64,000 bases of DNA, taken from positions 44,680 through 108,679 of the forward strand of contig NZ_BMKE01000012.1 of NCBI RefSeq assembly GCF_014643915.1. Direction: 5' to 3'. A program made the translations under genes and the position numbers. Positions 1 through 9,638 of the stretch are shown here, piece after piece (position 1 is the first letter of the stretch; each line of letters starts with the position of its first letter). The DNA is from Oceanisphaera marina. GTDB lineage: Bacteria; Pseudomonadota; Gammaproteobacteria; Enterobacterales; Aeromonadaceae. The notes beneath the pieces were generated by a model, which was not told where the DNA came from, made no database searches, and saw nothing but the letters and a program-made list of their open reading frames with translations.

Positions 1-1384
<1,384 letters not shown>

Positions 1385-1385
1385 A

Positions 1386-1444
1386 GGGTTTTATACACCT
1401 TGATAGGGTTTAAATTACCTTAATGCTGCCGGGTTATATTTACC
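1386..1444. promoter_or_regulatory. Three NorR enhancer boxes (GT-N7-AC)
   Basis: Three copies of GGGT-N7-ACC are seen: 1386-1399 (gggttttatacacc), 1406-1419 (gggtttaaattacc) and 1431-1444 (gggttatatttacc). The known NorR recognition core is GT-N7-AC, and three such sites upstream of the sigma-54 promoter is the arrangement described for Escherichia coli norVW. The first box directly abuts the norR start codon, the third lies about 40 bp upstream of the norB -24 element. Confidence 0.85.
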
Positions 1445-1484
1445 ATGTTTTTATTAAACACCTAATAATCAAACACTTAAAAAA

Positions 1485-1500
1485 TGGCACAGGATTTGCT
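1485..1500 (+). promoter_or_regulatory. Sigma-54 (-24/-12) promoter of norB
   Basis: TGGCAC-aggat-TTGCT matches the sigma-54 consensus TGGCAC-N5-TTGCW at every defined position. It lies downstream of the three NorR boxes and about 220 bp upstream of the norB start, leaving a long untranslated leader in which no other convincing gene is seen. Confidence 0.88.
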
Positions 1501-1718
1501 TTGTATGACATATACCCGTCATTGGGCTATTGCCAAAAGGAAGGCAGCAATGCAACACACCCGTTCAAACGAAAATACAGCGGTATGGGCCGCAGACAGG
1601 CAAGAGTGCAGCGCTTTAGAGACGCTTCGCGCGCTCATCCCACTCATAGGTGCAAACAGCAATCTCTTGTTTGAAAAAGACTTTCTTGCTGCTGTTAATT
1701 CACACCAGGAGGTGCGCC

Positions 1719-3992
1719 ATGGCTAACTACCGTCGCCTGTGGACGATATTGCTCGTCGTTCTCGGCATTACCTTTTCCGTACTCGGCTATTTTGGCAGTG
1801 AAGTTTATCGTTCCGCGCCCCCTATTCCTGCCCGGGTGGTTACCGAGAGTGGTACCTTGCTCACCACCAAAGAGGGCATACTCGACGGTCAGACCGCCTG
1901 GCAATCGGTGGGAGGCATGCAATTAGGTTCAGTTTGGGGCCATGGCGCCTATCAAGCACCCGACTGGACCGCCGACTGGTTACATCGCGAGTTGATGGCC
2001 TGGCTGGAACTGGCCAGTATCGATGAATTCAATCAGCATTACGCCGACGTGAACGGTGAGCAGCAAGCCGTGCTGCAACACCGCCTGAAAACGGAGTATC
2101 GCAGCAACGGCTATAACAGCACCGACGATGTGCTGGTGGTGTCGGAGCGCCGCGCGGCGGCCATGGCCAACACTGCCGAGTACTACCATAGCCTGTTTGG
2201 TGACGACCCCAAGTATCAGAGCTCCCGCCAAAGCTTCGCCATGAAGGAGAACACCTTGCCGAGCGCCGAGCGGCGTACCGACATGACCCACTTCTTCTTC
2301 TGGACGGCCTGGGCCGCGGGTACCGAACGTACTCCGGGGGAAGCCACCTATACCAACAACTGGCCGCCCGAGCCGCTGATTGACAACAGACCCACCGCAG
2401 AAAACGTGGTCTGGTCTTTAGTCAGCGTGGTGTTGCTGGTTGCCGGTATCGGCGGCCTGGTGTGGGCCTGGGCCTTCTTGCGTAAAGAAGAAAAAGAGCC
2501 ACAAGCACCCATCACAGATCCCTTGACCAGCTTCAAACTGACGCCGTCGCAGAAGTCATTAGGCAAGTATCTGTTTCTGGTGGTGGCGCTGTTCACCTTC
2601 CAGATCATGATGGGCGGTGCCACTGCACACTATACGGTGGAAGGTCAGCATTTTTACGGCTTCGAGCTGTCCAAATGGTTCCCCTACAGCTTGCTGCGCA
2701 CCTGGCATTTGCAAAGCGCCTTGTTCTGGATAGCCACCGGCTTTTTAGCCGCCGGCCTGTTTCTTGCTCCCATCATCAATGGCGGTAAGGATCCCAAATA
2801 TCAGAAGCTGGGTGTGGATATCCTGTTCTGGGCACTGATCGCCGTGGTGGTCGGCAGCTTTGCCGGTAACTACCTGGCCATCGCGCAAATCATGCCGCCT
2901 CAGCTTAACTTCTGGCTCGGTCACCAGGGTTATGAATACGTCGACCTGGGCAGAGCGTGGCAAATCGGCAAGTTTATCGGCCTGGTGCTGTGGCTGGTAC
3001 TGATGTTGCGCGGTATCCTTCCTGCCTTACGTCAACCCGGAGACAAGCACTTGCTGGCGCTGTTAACCGCCTCCTGTGTGGCCATTGGTCTGTTCTACGG
3101 TGCCGGTTTCTTCTACGGCGAACGCACCCATCTCTCTGTAATGGAATACTGGCGCTGGTGGATAGTCCACTTGTGGGTGGAAGGCTTCTTTGAAGTGTTT
3201 GCGGCAACCGCCCTGGCTTTCATCTTCTGCAGCATGGGGCTGGTGTCCAAACGCATGGCCACCACCGCCAGCCTGGCGTCGGCTTCTCTGTTCATGCTGG
3301 GCGGTATACCCGGTACTTTCCATCACATGTACTTCTCGGGTACCACCACGCCTGTCATGGCCGTGGGGGCGACCTTTAGTGCACTGGAAGTGGTGCCACT
3401 GGTGGTGCTCGGCTATGAAGCCTGGGAAAACTGGCGCCTGAAAAACAGCGCACCCTGGATGGAAAAGGTGAAGTGGCCGCTGATGTTCTTTGTGGCGGTG
3501 GCTTTCTGGAACATGCTGGGTGCCGGCGTGCTGGGCTTTATGATCAACCCTCCGATTGCGCTCTATTACATCCAGGGACTGAACACCACGGCAACCCATG
3601 CTCACGCCGCTCTGTTTGGGGTATATGGCTTCCTGGCGCTGGGCTTCACGTTGATGGTATTGCGCTATATTCGCCCCAATCTGGTGTTTAACGAAACCCT
3701 GATGAAAACCGGTTTCTGGTGGTTGAACGCCGGCCTGGTGCTCATGTTGTTCACCAGTTTACTGCCTATCGGCATCATTCAATTTGTGGCCAGTGCCAGC
3801 GAGGGTCTGTGGTATGCCCGCAGCGAAAGCTTTATGCAACAAGGCTTGCTGCAAACCCTGCGCTGGATTCGCACCTTTGGTGATGTGGTATTTATCATAG
3901 GCGCATTGGCCATCACCTGGCAGGTTGTGATTGGTCTGTGGCCCCTTAGAAAACAACGAGATAGCAGCATGGCTGAGCTGGCAGCCAAATAA
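1719..3992 (+). CDS. norB: Quinol-dependent nitric oxide reductase (qNor), NorB
   Basis: Reduces NO to N2O in the cytoplasmic membrane with electrons from quinol. 757 residues, the length of the single-subunit qNor class, in which a cytochrome-c-like N-terminal extracytoplasmic domain without haem c is fused to the haem-copper-oxidase-like subunit. The N-terminus has one membrane segment (about residues 5-25) and a hydrophilic domain to about 225, followed by many membrane helices carrying the expected histidines (for example in WHLQSALFW, HLWVEGFFE, the HH of FHHMYFSG and HAHAALFG). The ATG at 1719 is chosen because of the strong AGGAGGT 9 bases upstream; an in-frame ATG at 1650 has no such site. 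Controlled by the upstream sigma-54 promoter and NorR; a bidirectional terminator follows. The role is detoxification or partial denitrification; no norC is seen. Confidence 0.95.
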   Translation: MANYRRLWTILLVVLGITFSVLGYFGSEVYRSAPPIPARVVTESGTLLTTKEGILDGQTAWQSVGGMQLGSVWGHGAYQAPDWTADWLHRELMAWLELASIDEFNQHYADVNGEQQAVLQHRLKTEYRSNGYNSTDDVLVVSERRAAAMANTAEYYHSLFGDDPKYQSSRQSFAMKENTLPSAERRTDMTHFFFWTAWAAGTERTPGEATYTNNWPPEPLIDNRPTAENVVWSLVSVVLLVAGIGGLVWAWAFLRKEEKEPQAPITDPLTSFKLTPSQKSLGKYLFLVVALFTFQIMMGGATAHYTVEGQHFYGFELSKWFPYSLLRTWHLQSALFWIATGFLAAGLFLAPIINGGKDPKYQKLGVDILFWALIAVVVGSFAGNYLAIAQIMPPQLNFWLGHQGYEYVDLGRAWQIGKFIGLVLWLVLMLRGILPALRQPGDKHLLALLTASCVAIGLFYGAGFFYGERTHLSVMEYWRWWIVHLWVEGFFEVFAATALAFIFCSMGLVSKRMATTASLASASLFMLGGIPGTFHHMYFSGTTTPVMAVGATFSALEVVPLVVLGYEAWENWRLKNSAPWMEKVKWPLMFFVAVAFWNMLGAGVLGFMINPPIALYYIQGLNTTATHAHAALFGVYGFLALGFTLMVLRYIRPNLVFNETLMKTGFWWLNAGLVLMLFTSLLPIGIIQFVASASEGLWYARSESFMQQGLLQTLRWIRTFGDVVFIIGALAITWQVVIGLWPLRKQRDSSMAELAAK

Positions 3993-4021
3993 ACACTAAT
4001 ACCGCGTATCGGTATTGCAGT

Positions 4022-4049
4022 AAAAAAGACCGCCTCGGCGGTCTTTTTA
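4022..4049. terminator. Bidirectional rho-independent terminator between norB and the GGDEF gene
   Basis: AAAAAGACCGCC-TC-GGCGGTCTTTTT is a near-perfect hairpin with A and T tracts on both sides; it serves norB on the plus strand and overlaps the 3' end of the convergent PAS-GGDEF gene. Confidence 0.9.
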
Positions 4050-5075
4050 TATGCTGGATACAGGCGATTCCAGCGGTTGTGCCATACCCAGTTGAGCTGG
4101 GCTGGGTGGCTCGTGATAAGAAACACCCCGCTTGCCGGAGCGTTTAACCTGATACATGGCCGCATCGGCTTGTGCCATCACGTCACCAAAGCAGTCCTGC
4201 GCTTGTACCCCTTCCACTCCCATGCTCATGCCGACATACGCATCACCATTATCCAGCTCGAAGGGCTGATCCAGGCAATGAATACACGCCGCGGTCAGCG
4301 GCCGGGTTCTGGCATCATGCAAAGGCCAGGGTAACAGCAAGACAAACTCATCGCCCCCCAAACGCGCCATAACCACTTCGGGCGGACATTGCTGCTGCAG
4401 ACGCTCGGTAAACTGTATCAGCAAGCGATCTCCAGCTCGGTGTCCCAGGGTATCGTTCACCTGTTTGAAATCATCCAGATCGATAAAGCACAGGGTAAAT
4501 TCGCCCGCTTGTTGCAGCTGCGAAAAGCGTTCGATCAAGCCCGTTCGATTAAGCAGCCCAGTCAGCGGATCCTTGTGGGCCAGCTGGGACAGTGCCTGCT
4601 CGTATTCTTTTTCTTGCGTGATATCAATGTGAGTACCCATCACTCGCAATGGCACACCCTGCTCGTCCCATTCAACCACCCGGCCTCGGTCTTGCACCCA
4701 GGTCACCTTGCCGGTTTTACTCAGCATGCGGTGTTGCACCTCATAAAAATGATTACGGCCTTGTAGATGATCATAAAAATTATTCAGTACTTCTTCTCGA
4801 TCTTCCGGGTGCAGGTGGGCCTTCCAAACTTCAAAGTTGGCTTCCAGCTCTTTGGGTTGAAAGCCGAGCATGGAGCCCCAGCGCCGATTGAAAATAATCA
4901 GCTTGCCGGTGATGATATCGAGCTGCCAGACACACAGGCCGGTGCCATCCATGGCCGCGTCCAGTTTTTCTCTGGCGTCGGCAGCAATGCGTTTCAGGCG
5001 TTCGTTTTCGGCCTGTAGCCTCAGTAATTCTCGGGAAGGAGTCATATCCATATCAAGACTCTTGTCAGTCATCAT
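4047..5075 (-). CDS. PAS-GGDEF diguanylate cyclase
   Basis: Predicted to make cyclic-di-GMP from GTP in the cytoplasm. 342 residues: a short coiled coil (about 14-40), a PAS fold (about 42-155, with the MGTHIDITQEKE end typical of PAS-PAC sensors), then a GGDEF domain with the substrate region FIDLDDFKQVNDTLGHRAGD (196-215) and an intact GGDEF motif at 240-244. No RxxD inhibitory site is present five residues before GGDEF (PPEV occupies that place), so classical product feedback is not expected. There are no membrane segments and no EAL domain. The ligand of the PAS domain cannot be told; its convergent neighbour is norB, which does not by itself imply NO sensing. The start at 5075 could equally be the next Met codon (5072). 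Relevant to the window because two c-di-GMP-linked matrix loci are present. Confidence 0.88.
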   Translation of the reverse strand: MMTDKSLDMDMTPSRELLRLQAENERLKRIAADAREKLDAAMDGTGLCVWQLDIITGKLIIFNRRWGSMLGFQPKELEANFEVWKAHLHPEDREEVLNNFYDHLQGRNHFYEVQHRMLSKTGKVTWVQDRGRVVEWDEQGVPLRVMGTHIDITQEKEYEQALSQLAHKDPLTGLLNRTGLIERFSQLQQAGEFTLCFIDLDDFKQVNDTLGHRAGDRLLIQFTERLQQQCPPEVVMARLGGDEFVLLLPWPLHDARTRPLTAACIHCLDQPFELDNGDAYVGMSMGVEGVQAQDCFGDVMAQADAAMYQVKRSGKRGVSYHEPPSPAQLGMAQPLESPVSSI

Positions 5076-5561
5076 TAATGCACTTCCGCCCCCCTGATCT
5101 GGATTGACGGCACGTTAGCCAAGCACTGGCTTGATGTGACGGCAATAATATCACGGTTCATTCCTTCACGAGATCAGCTTGTTCACTTTTTAGCCTGTTA
5201 CATCGACATCACATGAGAGATCGAAAAACGCGACGGCCATTGAGACACTTCCGCCTTCCATGGCGGTCGGATTTATGCGAAACCCTATCGAGAATGTACC
5301 TGCAGCGGCTCGGGGAACCTCCCCTGGTTCGACCTTTATAGAGCAACAAAATAGACCGCTTGTTTAATCAGTTTGGAATTATTTAAAAACAAAGGCTTTT
5401 TTCATGAAAGTCTTGGATTAAAAGCACGGTCAGAATGGCGTAGGTGTGCCTCGAGGCAACTTGCTACCAGGCAGTTCGAAGAGAGTTTATTTATGTAAAC
5501 GGGCGCAAAGATCGTCAGGTCGGGCGCCATAAGTGACGAAGAACAATAGCGGAGCCAGATA
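5076..5561. other. 486-bp stretch without a recognised gene
   Basis: Between the divergent PAS-GGDEF gene and the DCC-family gene. No open frame with a plausible start site and composition is seen. It holds the promoters of both neighbours, an AT-rich patch at about 5360-5420 and small inverted repeats such as GAACC-N6-GGTTC near 5313 and a GCCTCGAGGC palindrome near 5448. I could not match it to a riboswitch class or small RNA that I know. Confidence 0.4.
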
Positions 5562-5936
5562 ATGTTAACCGTGTTTTATGATAGTCGCTGTGGCCTGTGC
5601 AATCGGGAAATCGCCTTTTATCGTCACTATAGTCGGCCAGATTTGGTCCTGTGGCTGGATATCTGGCAACATGAAACACAACTGGCGGCACTCGGCTTAA
5701 CGCCAGCACAATGTCTACAGCAACTGCATCTGCTGGATGAACATCATCAGCTGCATACCGGGGTGGATGCATTTATATTGATGTGGCAAACCGTTCCTCG
5801 TTTAAGCATCCTGGCCAAGCTTGCTACTCTGGCTCCCGTTCGTGGCCTGCTGCGTATGGGATATGCCCTTTTTCTGATCTGGTACAAACGCCAACCCCAT
5901 GTACAACAATGCATACTCGCAGATAAGAAGGAATAA
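5562..5936 (+). CDS. DCC-family (DUF393) thiol-disulfide oxidoreductase-like protein
   Basis: 124 residues of the DUF393/DCC family, named for a conserved Asp-x-x-Cys-x-x-Cys near the N-terminus. Here the motif is YDSRCGLC (Asp7, Cys10, Cys13), resembling a thioredoxin CxxC. A hydrophobic segment near residues 85-110 is compatible with membrane association. The biochemical role of the family is not well established; redox activity is inferred from the motif. The stop codon is one base before the ATG of the next gene (FAD-binding oxidoreductase), so the two are almost surely co-transcribed and may act on the same redox process. Confidence 0.82.
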   Translation: MLTVFYDSRCGLCNREIAFYRHYSRPDLVLWLDIWQHETQLAALGLTPAQCLQQLHLLDEHHQLHTGVDAFILMWQTVPRLSILAKLATLAPVRGLLRMGYALFLIWYKRQPHVQQCILADKKE

Positions 5937-5937
5937 C

Positions 5938-6924
5938 ATGAAACCCAGCATTGCCATCATAGGTGCCGGTTTAGCCGGCTTGACTCTGGCCCGTGACCTG
6001 AGCCCACACGCAGATGTTACTTTGTTTGAAAAAGCGCGAGGTCTGGGGGGGCGCATGTCGACTCGCCGTAACGATACCCACCAATGGGATCACGGCGCTC
6101 AATTCTTTACCGCCCGCAGCTCGGCTTTCAAAACACTGCTGACTCCGTTTATTGCCGACGGTACTGTCGTGGAATGGCAGCCGAATATTACCACGTTGAG
6201 TCCCGACAAAGCGCCGTTCAAGCGGCCCTGGTTTGAACCTCATTATGTGGCAGCACCGGCCATGAACCGGCTGCTTAAAGCCATGGCAACAGACCTGGAG
6301 GTACGTCTCAGCACTCGAGTGGAAAAAGTAGAGCAACAGCAGGATAAATGGCGACTGCTGGATGAAAATGCTGCGTTGCTGGGGGAGTTCGATTGGGTGA
6401 TAAGCTCGGCGCCCCTGCCACAAACCCGGGCACTACTGCCCGCTCGTTTATTAGGCGATACCCTGGCGCGCTATAGCATGCTGCCTTGTTATTCCCTGTT
6501 ACTGGCGATAGATGACGCCGACTTACCGTGTTGGGACGCGGCCCAGGTCAACAATGCCCCCATTCGCTGGATTGCCTGTAATCACAGACTACCAGGCCGC
6601 AACCGCGAGGCGGGTGCCATTGTGGTTCACAGCACCTCTGATTGGGCCACTGCCCACCTGGAAGACGATCAGGAAGCGGTCAAGCAACAGCTAATCGAAT
6701 CGTTTTGCGCCCTGAGTGGAGTCAATGCGAAGGCAATCACTCAGGCTCAACTGCATCGCTGGCGCTATGCCTTGAGTAGCGACGTCGCCGAACCCGATGC
6801 CGAATTTGTGTTAAATGCATCGGCTCGGCTGGCCGCCTGCGGCGACTGGTGTTTGGGTGGCCGCGTAGAAGCCGCCTTTACCAGTGCCCACCAGCTGGCA
6901 GCCGTATTGCTCAAGCAGCTTTAA
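5938..6924 (+). CDS. FAD/NAD(P)-binding amine-oxidase-like (renalase-like) oxidoreductase
   Basis: 328 residues. The N-terminus IAIIGAGLAGLTLARDL is a Rossmann dinucleotide-binding motif (GxGxxG at 9-14), followed by the acidic end of strand 2 (FEKARGLGGRMSTRR), a signature of the renalase/amine-oxidase-like flavoprotein group. The C-terminus has the conserved CGDWCLGGRVEAAFTSA type segment that contacts FAD. The ATG at 5938 is preceded by AAGAAGGA, and the start lies one base after the stop of the DCC-family gene, indicating an operon. The substrate is unknown; the family includes bacterial oxidases of abnormal dihydro-nicotinamides, but I cannot assign that here. Confidence 0.85.
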   Translation: MKPSIAIIGAGLAGLTLARDLSPHADVTLFEKARGLGGRMSTRRNDTHQWDHGAQFFTARSSAFKTLLTPFIADGTVVEWQPNITTLSPDKAPFKRPWFEPHYVAAPAMNRLLKAMATDLEVRLSTRVEKVEQQQDKWRLLDENAALLGEFDWVISSAPLPQTRALLPARLLGDTLARYSMLPCYSLLLAIDDADLPCWDAAQVNNAPIRWIACNHRLPGRNREAGAIVVHSTSDWATAHLEDDQEAVKQQLIESFCALSGVNAKAITQAQLHRWRYALSSDVAEPDAEFVLNASARLAACGDWCLGGRVEAAFTSAHQLAAVLLKQL

Positions 6925-7121
6925 TCGGCCATTTTTCATAACGAATCATTATCTCTTCATGATTAAAAGCGATAGCCGTCTTTATAAAACAAGCCATCGC
7001 TTTTCATCGTCAACTGACTGCCTGGTTTCTTATTAACAACAAAAATACCATTATATTAAATTATGTTTATAATGATGAATAATTAGACAAGATGAATGGC
7101 GTTTACTCGGGAGGCGCGATA

Positions 7122-7409
7122 ATGAATATTCAATCTGCCTTTTCTGCCGGTTTGCAGGGATATCAACGTTCGGCCGATAGCGTCACCGAAGCATCACTGA
7201 ATATCAGCCGGCAAAATATCAATACGCTTGCCAATCAATCCAGCACAGGGGCCGAGGTCAATCCGGATCAGTTTGTGGATGCCAGCAAAAAATCCGCAAC
7301 CAACAGCCTGATTCAGCTGCAACAGGCTGAATTGCACGCGCAGGCCAACGTGCACAGTATTAAAACGGCCGAAGGTATGCTCGGCACCTTGATCGATATT
7401 CGGGTGTAA
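7122..7409 (+). CDS. Small protein with flagellar-rod-like C-terminus
   Basis: 95 residues. The ATG at 7122 is preceded by GGGAGGCG; the earlier in-frame ATG at 7092 has no ribosome site. The C-terminal segment (LQQAELHAQANVHSIKTAEGMLGTLIDIRV) resembles the C-terminal domain of flagellar rod/hook proteins (FlgC/FlgG type, pattern A-N-x-x-x-x-K-T-x-x-x-M-x-x-x-L-D-I), and the N-terminal part (NIQSAFSAGLQGYQRSADSVTEASLNISRQNIN) is also rod-like, but the middle is missing. No flagellar genes are nearby. It ends one base before the SprA-related metalloprotease gene, so the two form an operon. Function unknown; it could be a minimal rod-like partner or a regulatory decoy. Confidence 0.7.
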   Translation: MNIQSAFSAGLQGYQRSADSVTEASLNISRQNINTLANQSSTGAEVNPDQFVDASKKSATNSLIQLQQAELHAQANVHSIKTAEGMLGTLIDIRV

Positions 7410-7410
7410 T

Positions 7411-8292
7411 ATGCAGATCTCTCGTCCTACTCAGGATATCTCTTCCTTTGCCCAGCCAGCGGCTGCCAGCCTGATCCAGCAAGAGAACGAACGGCGCCCG
7501 CGTATTGAGCCGGTCGCACCCACGGATCAATCCGCCACCGGGCAAACGGCAACAGACAGTTTTACGTCATCACAACAGCCCGAGACTCCCGGGCTTTATA
7601 ATCGCCAGGGTAAAACGGGTGCTGGACCAACCGCCGAGACCGATAAGCCAACAGAAACTGCGGTTGTCGCCGCTCAGAACGAAGACAAGACGACAGAGTC
7701 GGCCACTGAGGAAACCGACGAGGCCGGCTCGAGCAGCCGGCAGAAAAATGTAGCAGGTAAAGAACTGACTCTTGAGCAGCAAGACGAACTATTGCAACTG
7801 CAACAACGAGATCAGGAAGTGCGGGTACACGAACAGCAACATGCCAGTGTGGGTGGTCGACACACAGGTACACCCAGCTACGAGTATGAAACCGGCCCCG
7901 ATGGCAAACAGTATGTGGTTGAAGGAGAAGTGTCGGTCGATCTCTCTCCTGTTGCCGGTGACCCCATGGCCACCATAGAGAAAATGCAGCAGGTAAAAGC
8001 CGCGGCGCTGGCCCCTGCCGAGCCGTCGCAGGCGGACAAAAATGCCGCTGCCCGTGCCGAGCAGTTGATTATGGAAGCCCGCGCAGAGCTGCAACAAAAC
8101 GCCAAGCCTGCGAAAGATGATAACGCGATGGCAGACAAGACGACGACGGTTAAGTCACAAACGGATATTGCTACCGAGCCCCCTACGACTAAAGATGCCT
8201 ATGGCCAGATGGAGCTGAGAAATCAGGTGATTGCCGGTGTATACGGCAAGGCGGCACAAACGCATTCGCAAAACCTGCTTAACCTCGCTTAA
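7411..8292 (+). CDS. SprA-related putative metalloprotease (CJM1_0395 family)
   Basis: 293 residues. The N-terminal half (1-115) is low-complexity, rich in Thr, Glu, Ala and Gln, and probably disordered. The conserved core follows: QQRDQEVRVHEQQHASVGG with an HExxH zinc motif at His140-Glu141-His144, then YEYETGPDGKQYVVEGEVSVDLS and an MQQVKAAALAPAEPSQADKNAAARA segment, all typical of the SprA-related family (PF12118). Protease activity is inferred from the motif; the family has no firm substrate. No signal peptide is evident. It starts two bases after the flagellar-rod-like gene stop, and this pairing suggests the small protein could be a partner or substrate. Confidence 0.82.
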   Translation: MQISRPTQDISSFAQPAAASLIQQENERRPRIEPVAPTDQSATGQTATDSFTSSQQPETPGLYNRQGKTGAGPTAETDKPTETAVVAAQNEDKTTESATEETDEAGSSSRQKNVAGKELTLEQQDELLQLQQRDQEVRVHEQQHASVGGRHTGTPSYEYETGPDGKQYVVEGEVSVDLSPVAGDPMATIEKMQQVKAAALAPAEPSQADKNAAARAEQLIMEARAELQQNAKPAKDDNAMADKTTTVKSQTDIATEPPTTKDAYGQMELRNQVIAGVYGKAAQTHSQNLLNLA

Positions 8293-8390
8293 CAGCATTC
8301 ACCTTTAACCTTCACTCACCTGGCAGGTCTGCAGCCCCTGCCTTTAATAACGCAACATGATTATTCTTCCAGCTTAAACAGCGAGCGCAT

Positions 8391-8879
8391 GTGACACCTC
8401 TTAAATACCTTGCCGGGTACCCGGCTTCCATTCAGACACAAGCCTCTGAACTCATCAGTAGTGGCAAGCTTGGGGGGTATCTTGAACGCAAATACCCCCA
8501 GACCCATCAAATACAAAGTGATAAAGCGCTTTATAGCTATGCGAATGAGCTCAAAAGTCAGTACCTGCGAAAAAGCGCTCCGCTGAGCCAGGTACGTTAC
8601 GACAGTAAACTCAAGGTGCTCAAGCATGCACTGGGCGTACATACTTTTCAGTCTCGGGTACAGGGTAGTAAATTAAAGGCCCACAACAGCATCACAGTCG
8701 CGACCCTGTTCAAGGCCGCCCCGCCAGAATTTTTGCGCATGATAGTGGTACATGAACTGGCCCATTTTCGAGAGAAGGAACATAACAAAGCCTTCTATCA
8801 ACTATGCTGCCATATGGAACCTGAGTATCATCAGTTTGAACTGGATACCCGCCTGTGGTTACAGTGGCGAGAACTATGA
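8391..8879 (+). CDS. YgjP-like zinc metallopeptidase (M48/DUF45 type)
   Basis: 162 residues, cytoplasmic. The C-terminal half has VVHELAHFREKEHNKAFYQLC, the DUF45/YgjP pattern with HExxH at 121-125 and a third ligand at His131. The start is the GTG at 8391 since the overlapping ATG at 8389 is followed at once by a stop. The family resembles WLM-type proteases; the substrate is unknown. Monocistronic in appearance. Confidence 0.8.
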   Translation: MTPLKYLAGYPASIQTQASELISSGKLGGYLERKYPQTHQIQSDKALYSYANELKSQYLRKSAPLSQVRYDSKLKVLKHALGVHTFQSRVQGSKLKAHNSITVATLFKAAPPEFLRMIVVHELAHFREKEHNKAFYQLCCHMEPEYHQFELDTRLWLQWREL

Positions 8880-8924
8880 TGTATTTAGCCTGAAATGTGA
8901 TGTTTTTGTTACTAGAATGTATGT

Positions 8925-8939
8925 GTAGATCAAATCTAC
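8925..8939. promoter_or_regulatory. 15-bp palindrome upstream of tsdBA (possible operator)
   Basis: GTAGAT-CAA-ATCTAC is a perfect 6-bp inverted repeat with a 3-bp spacer, 85 bp before the tsdB start. It is not the FNR consensus (TTGAT-N4-ATCAA), though it is similar in design. The regulator is unknown. Confidence 0.4.
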
Positions 8940-9023
8940 TAAGGTTATGTGGTATGTACGTATATCACCCTAGTCATCACACTTCTAGAATACGTTCGGA
9001 AGCATAACGTCAGGATAATAACC

Positions 9024-9638
9024 ATGAAAAAACTCGTATTCCTAGCCAGTGCCCTGGCTATACATGCATTGCCGGCAGTCGCCGAGATGCCCCCGCAGGC
9101 AGCGGCCTGTGTCAGCTGTCATCAGCCAACAGGCCTGGGAATGGCAAATTTGGCCCCCTCTATTGCAGGCATGCCCGCCTCTTATCTGGCCGCTCAGCTG
9201 GAGCACTTTAAATCCGGTACACGCAACAATGCCATCATGAAACCCATGGCCATGATGCTGGACGACGCCGGCATCAAGGCGACCAGTGAGTGGTTTGCCA
9301 GCCTGCCGGTCGCACTCCCTGCCAACCCAGCTTTCCGTGGTGAAAAACAACCACAAGACCTGACAGAGCTTGGAGAAAAACTGGCTTACCTAGGCGATTG
9401 GGAGCGTGATCTGCCTAGCTGTGTGGCCTGTCATGGTCCGGAGGGCGTAGGTGTAGGCGAAACATTTCCTCACCTTGCTGGTCAGCATGCTGACTATATC
9501 GAAAGTCAGTTGAAGGCATGGCAAGACGGGGCACGCAGCGGCGACAGCAATGGCTTGATGGGTCATGTGGCCAAGAAACTGACCGCAGAAGAAATGACCG
9601 CCGTTGCCAACTATTTTGCCAACGTGGAGACCAAATAA
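9024..9638 (+). CDS. tsdB: TsdB, di-haem cytochrome c (electron carrier for thiosulfate dehydrogenase)
   Basis: 204 residues with a Sec signal peptide (about 1-20, ending PAVA) and two CxxCH haem sites: CVSCH (29-33) and CVACH (133-137), the cytochrome c4-like two-domain layout (each with a L-A-P-S-I-A-G or P-H-L-A-G-Q element and a later Met, for example IMKPM and LMGHV). In TsdBA systems TsdB takes electrons from TsdA. The start at 9024 is supported by the signal peptide; upstream in-frame codons have no ribosome site. Its stop overlaps the tsdA start (TAATG), so translation is coupled. Exported to the periplasm. Confidence 0.8.
   Translation: MKKLVFLASALAIHALPAVAEMPPQAAACVSCHQPTGLGMANLAPSIAGMPASYLAAQLEHFKSGTRNNAIMKPMAMMLDDAGIKATSEWFASLPVALPANPAFRGEKQPQDLTELGEKLAYLGDWERDLPSCVACHGPEGVGVGETFPHLAGQHADYIESQLKAWQDGARSGDSNGLMGHVAKKLTAEEMTAVANYFANVETK

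Noticed and set aside
1484-1726. 80-codon frame starting in the norB leader
   Set aside because: Its ATG overlaps the -24 element of the sigma-54 promoter and it has no ribosome site.
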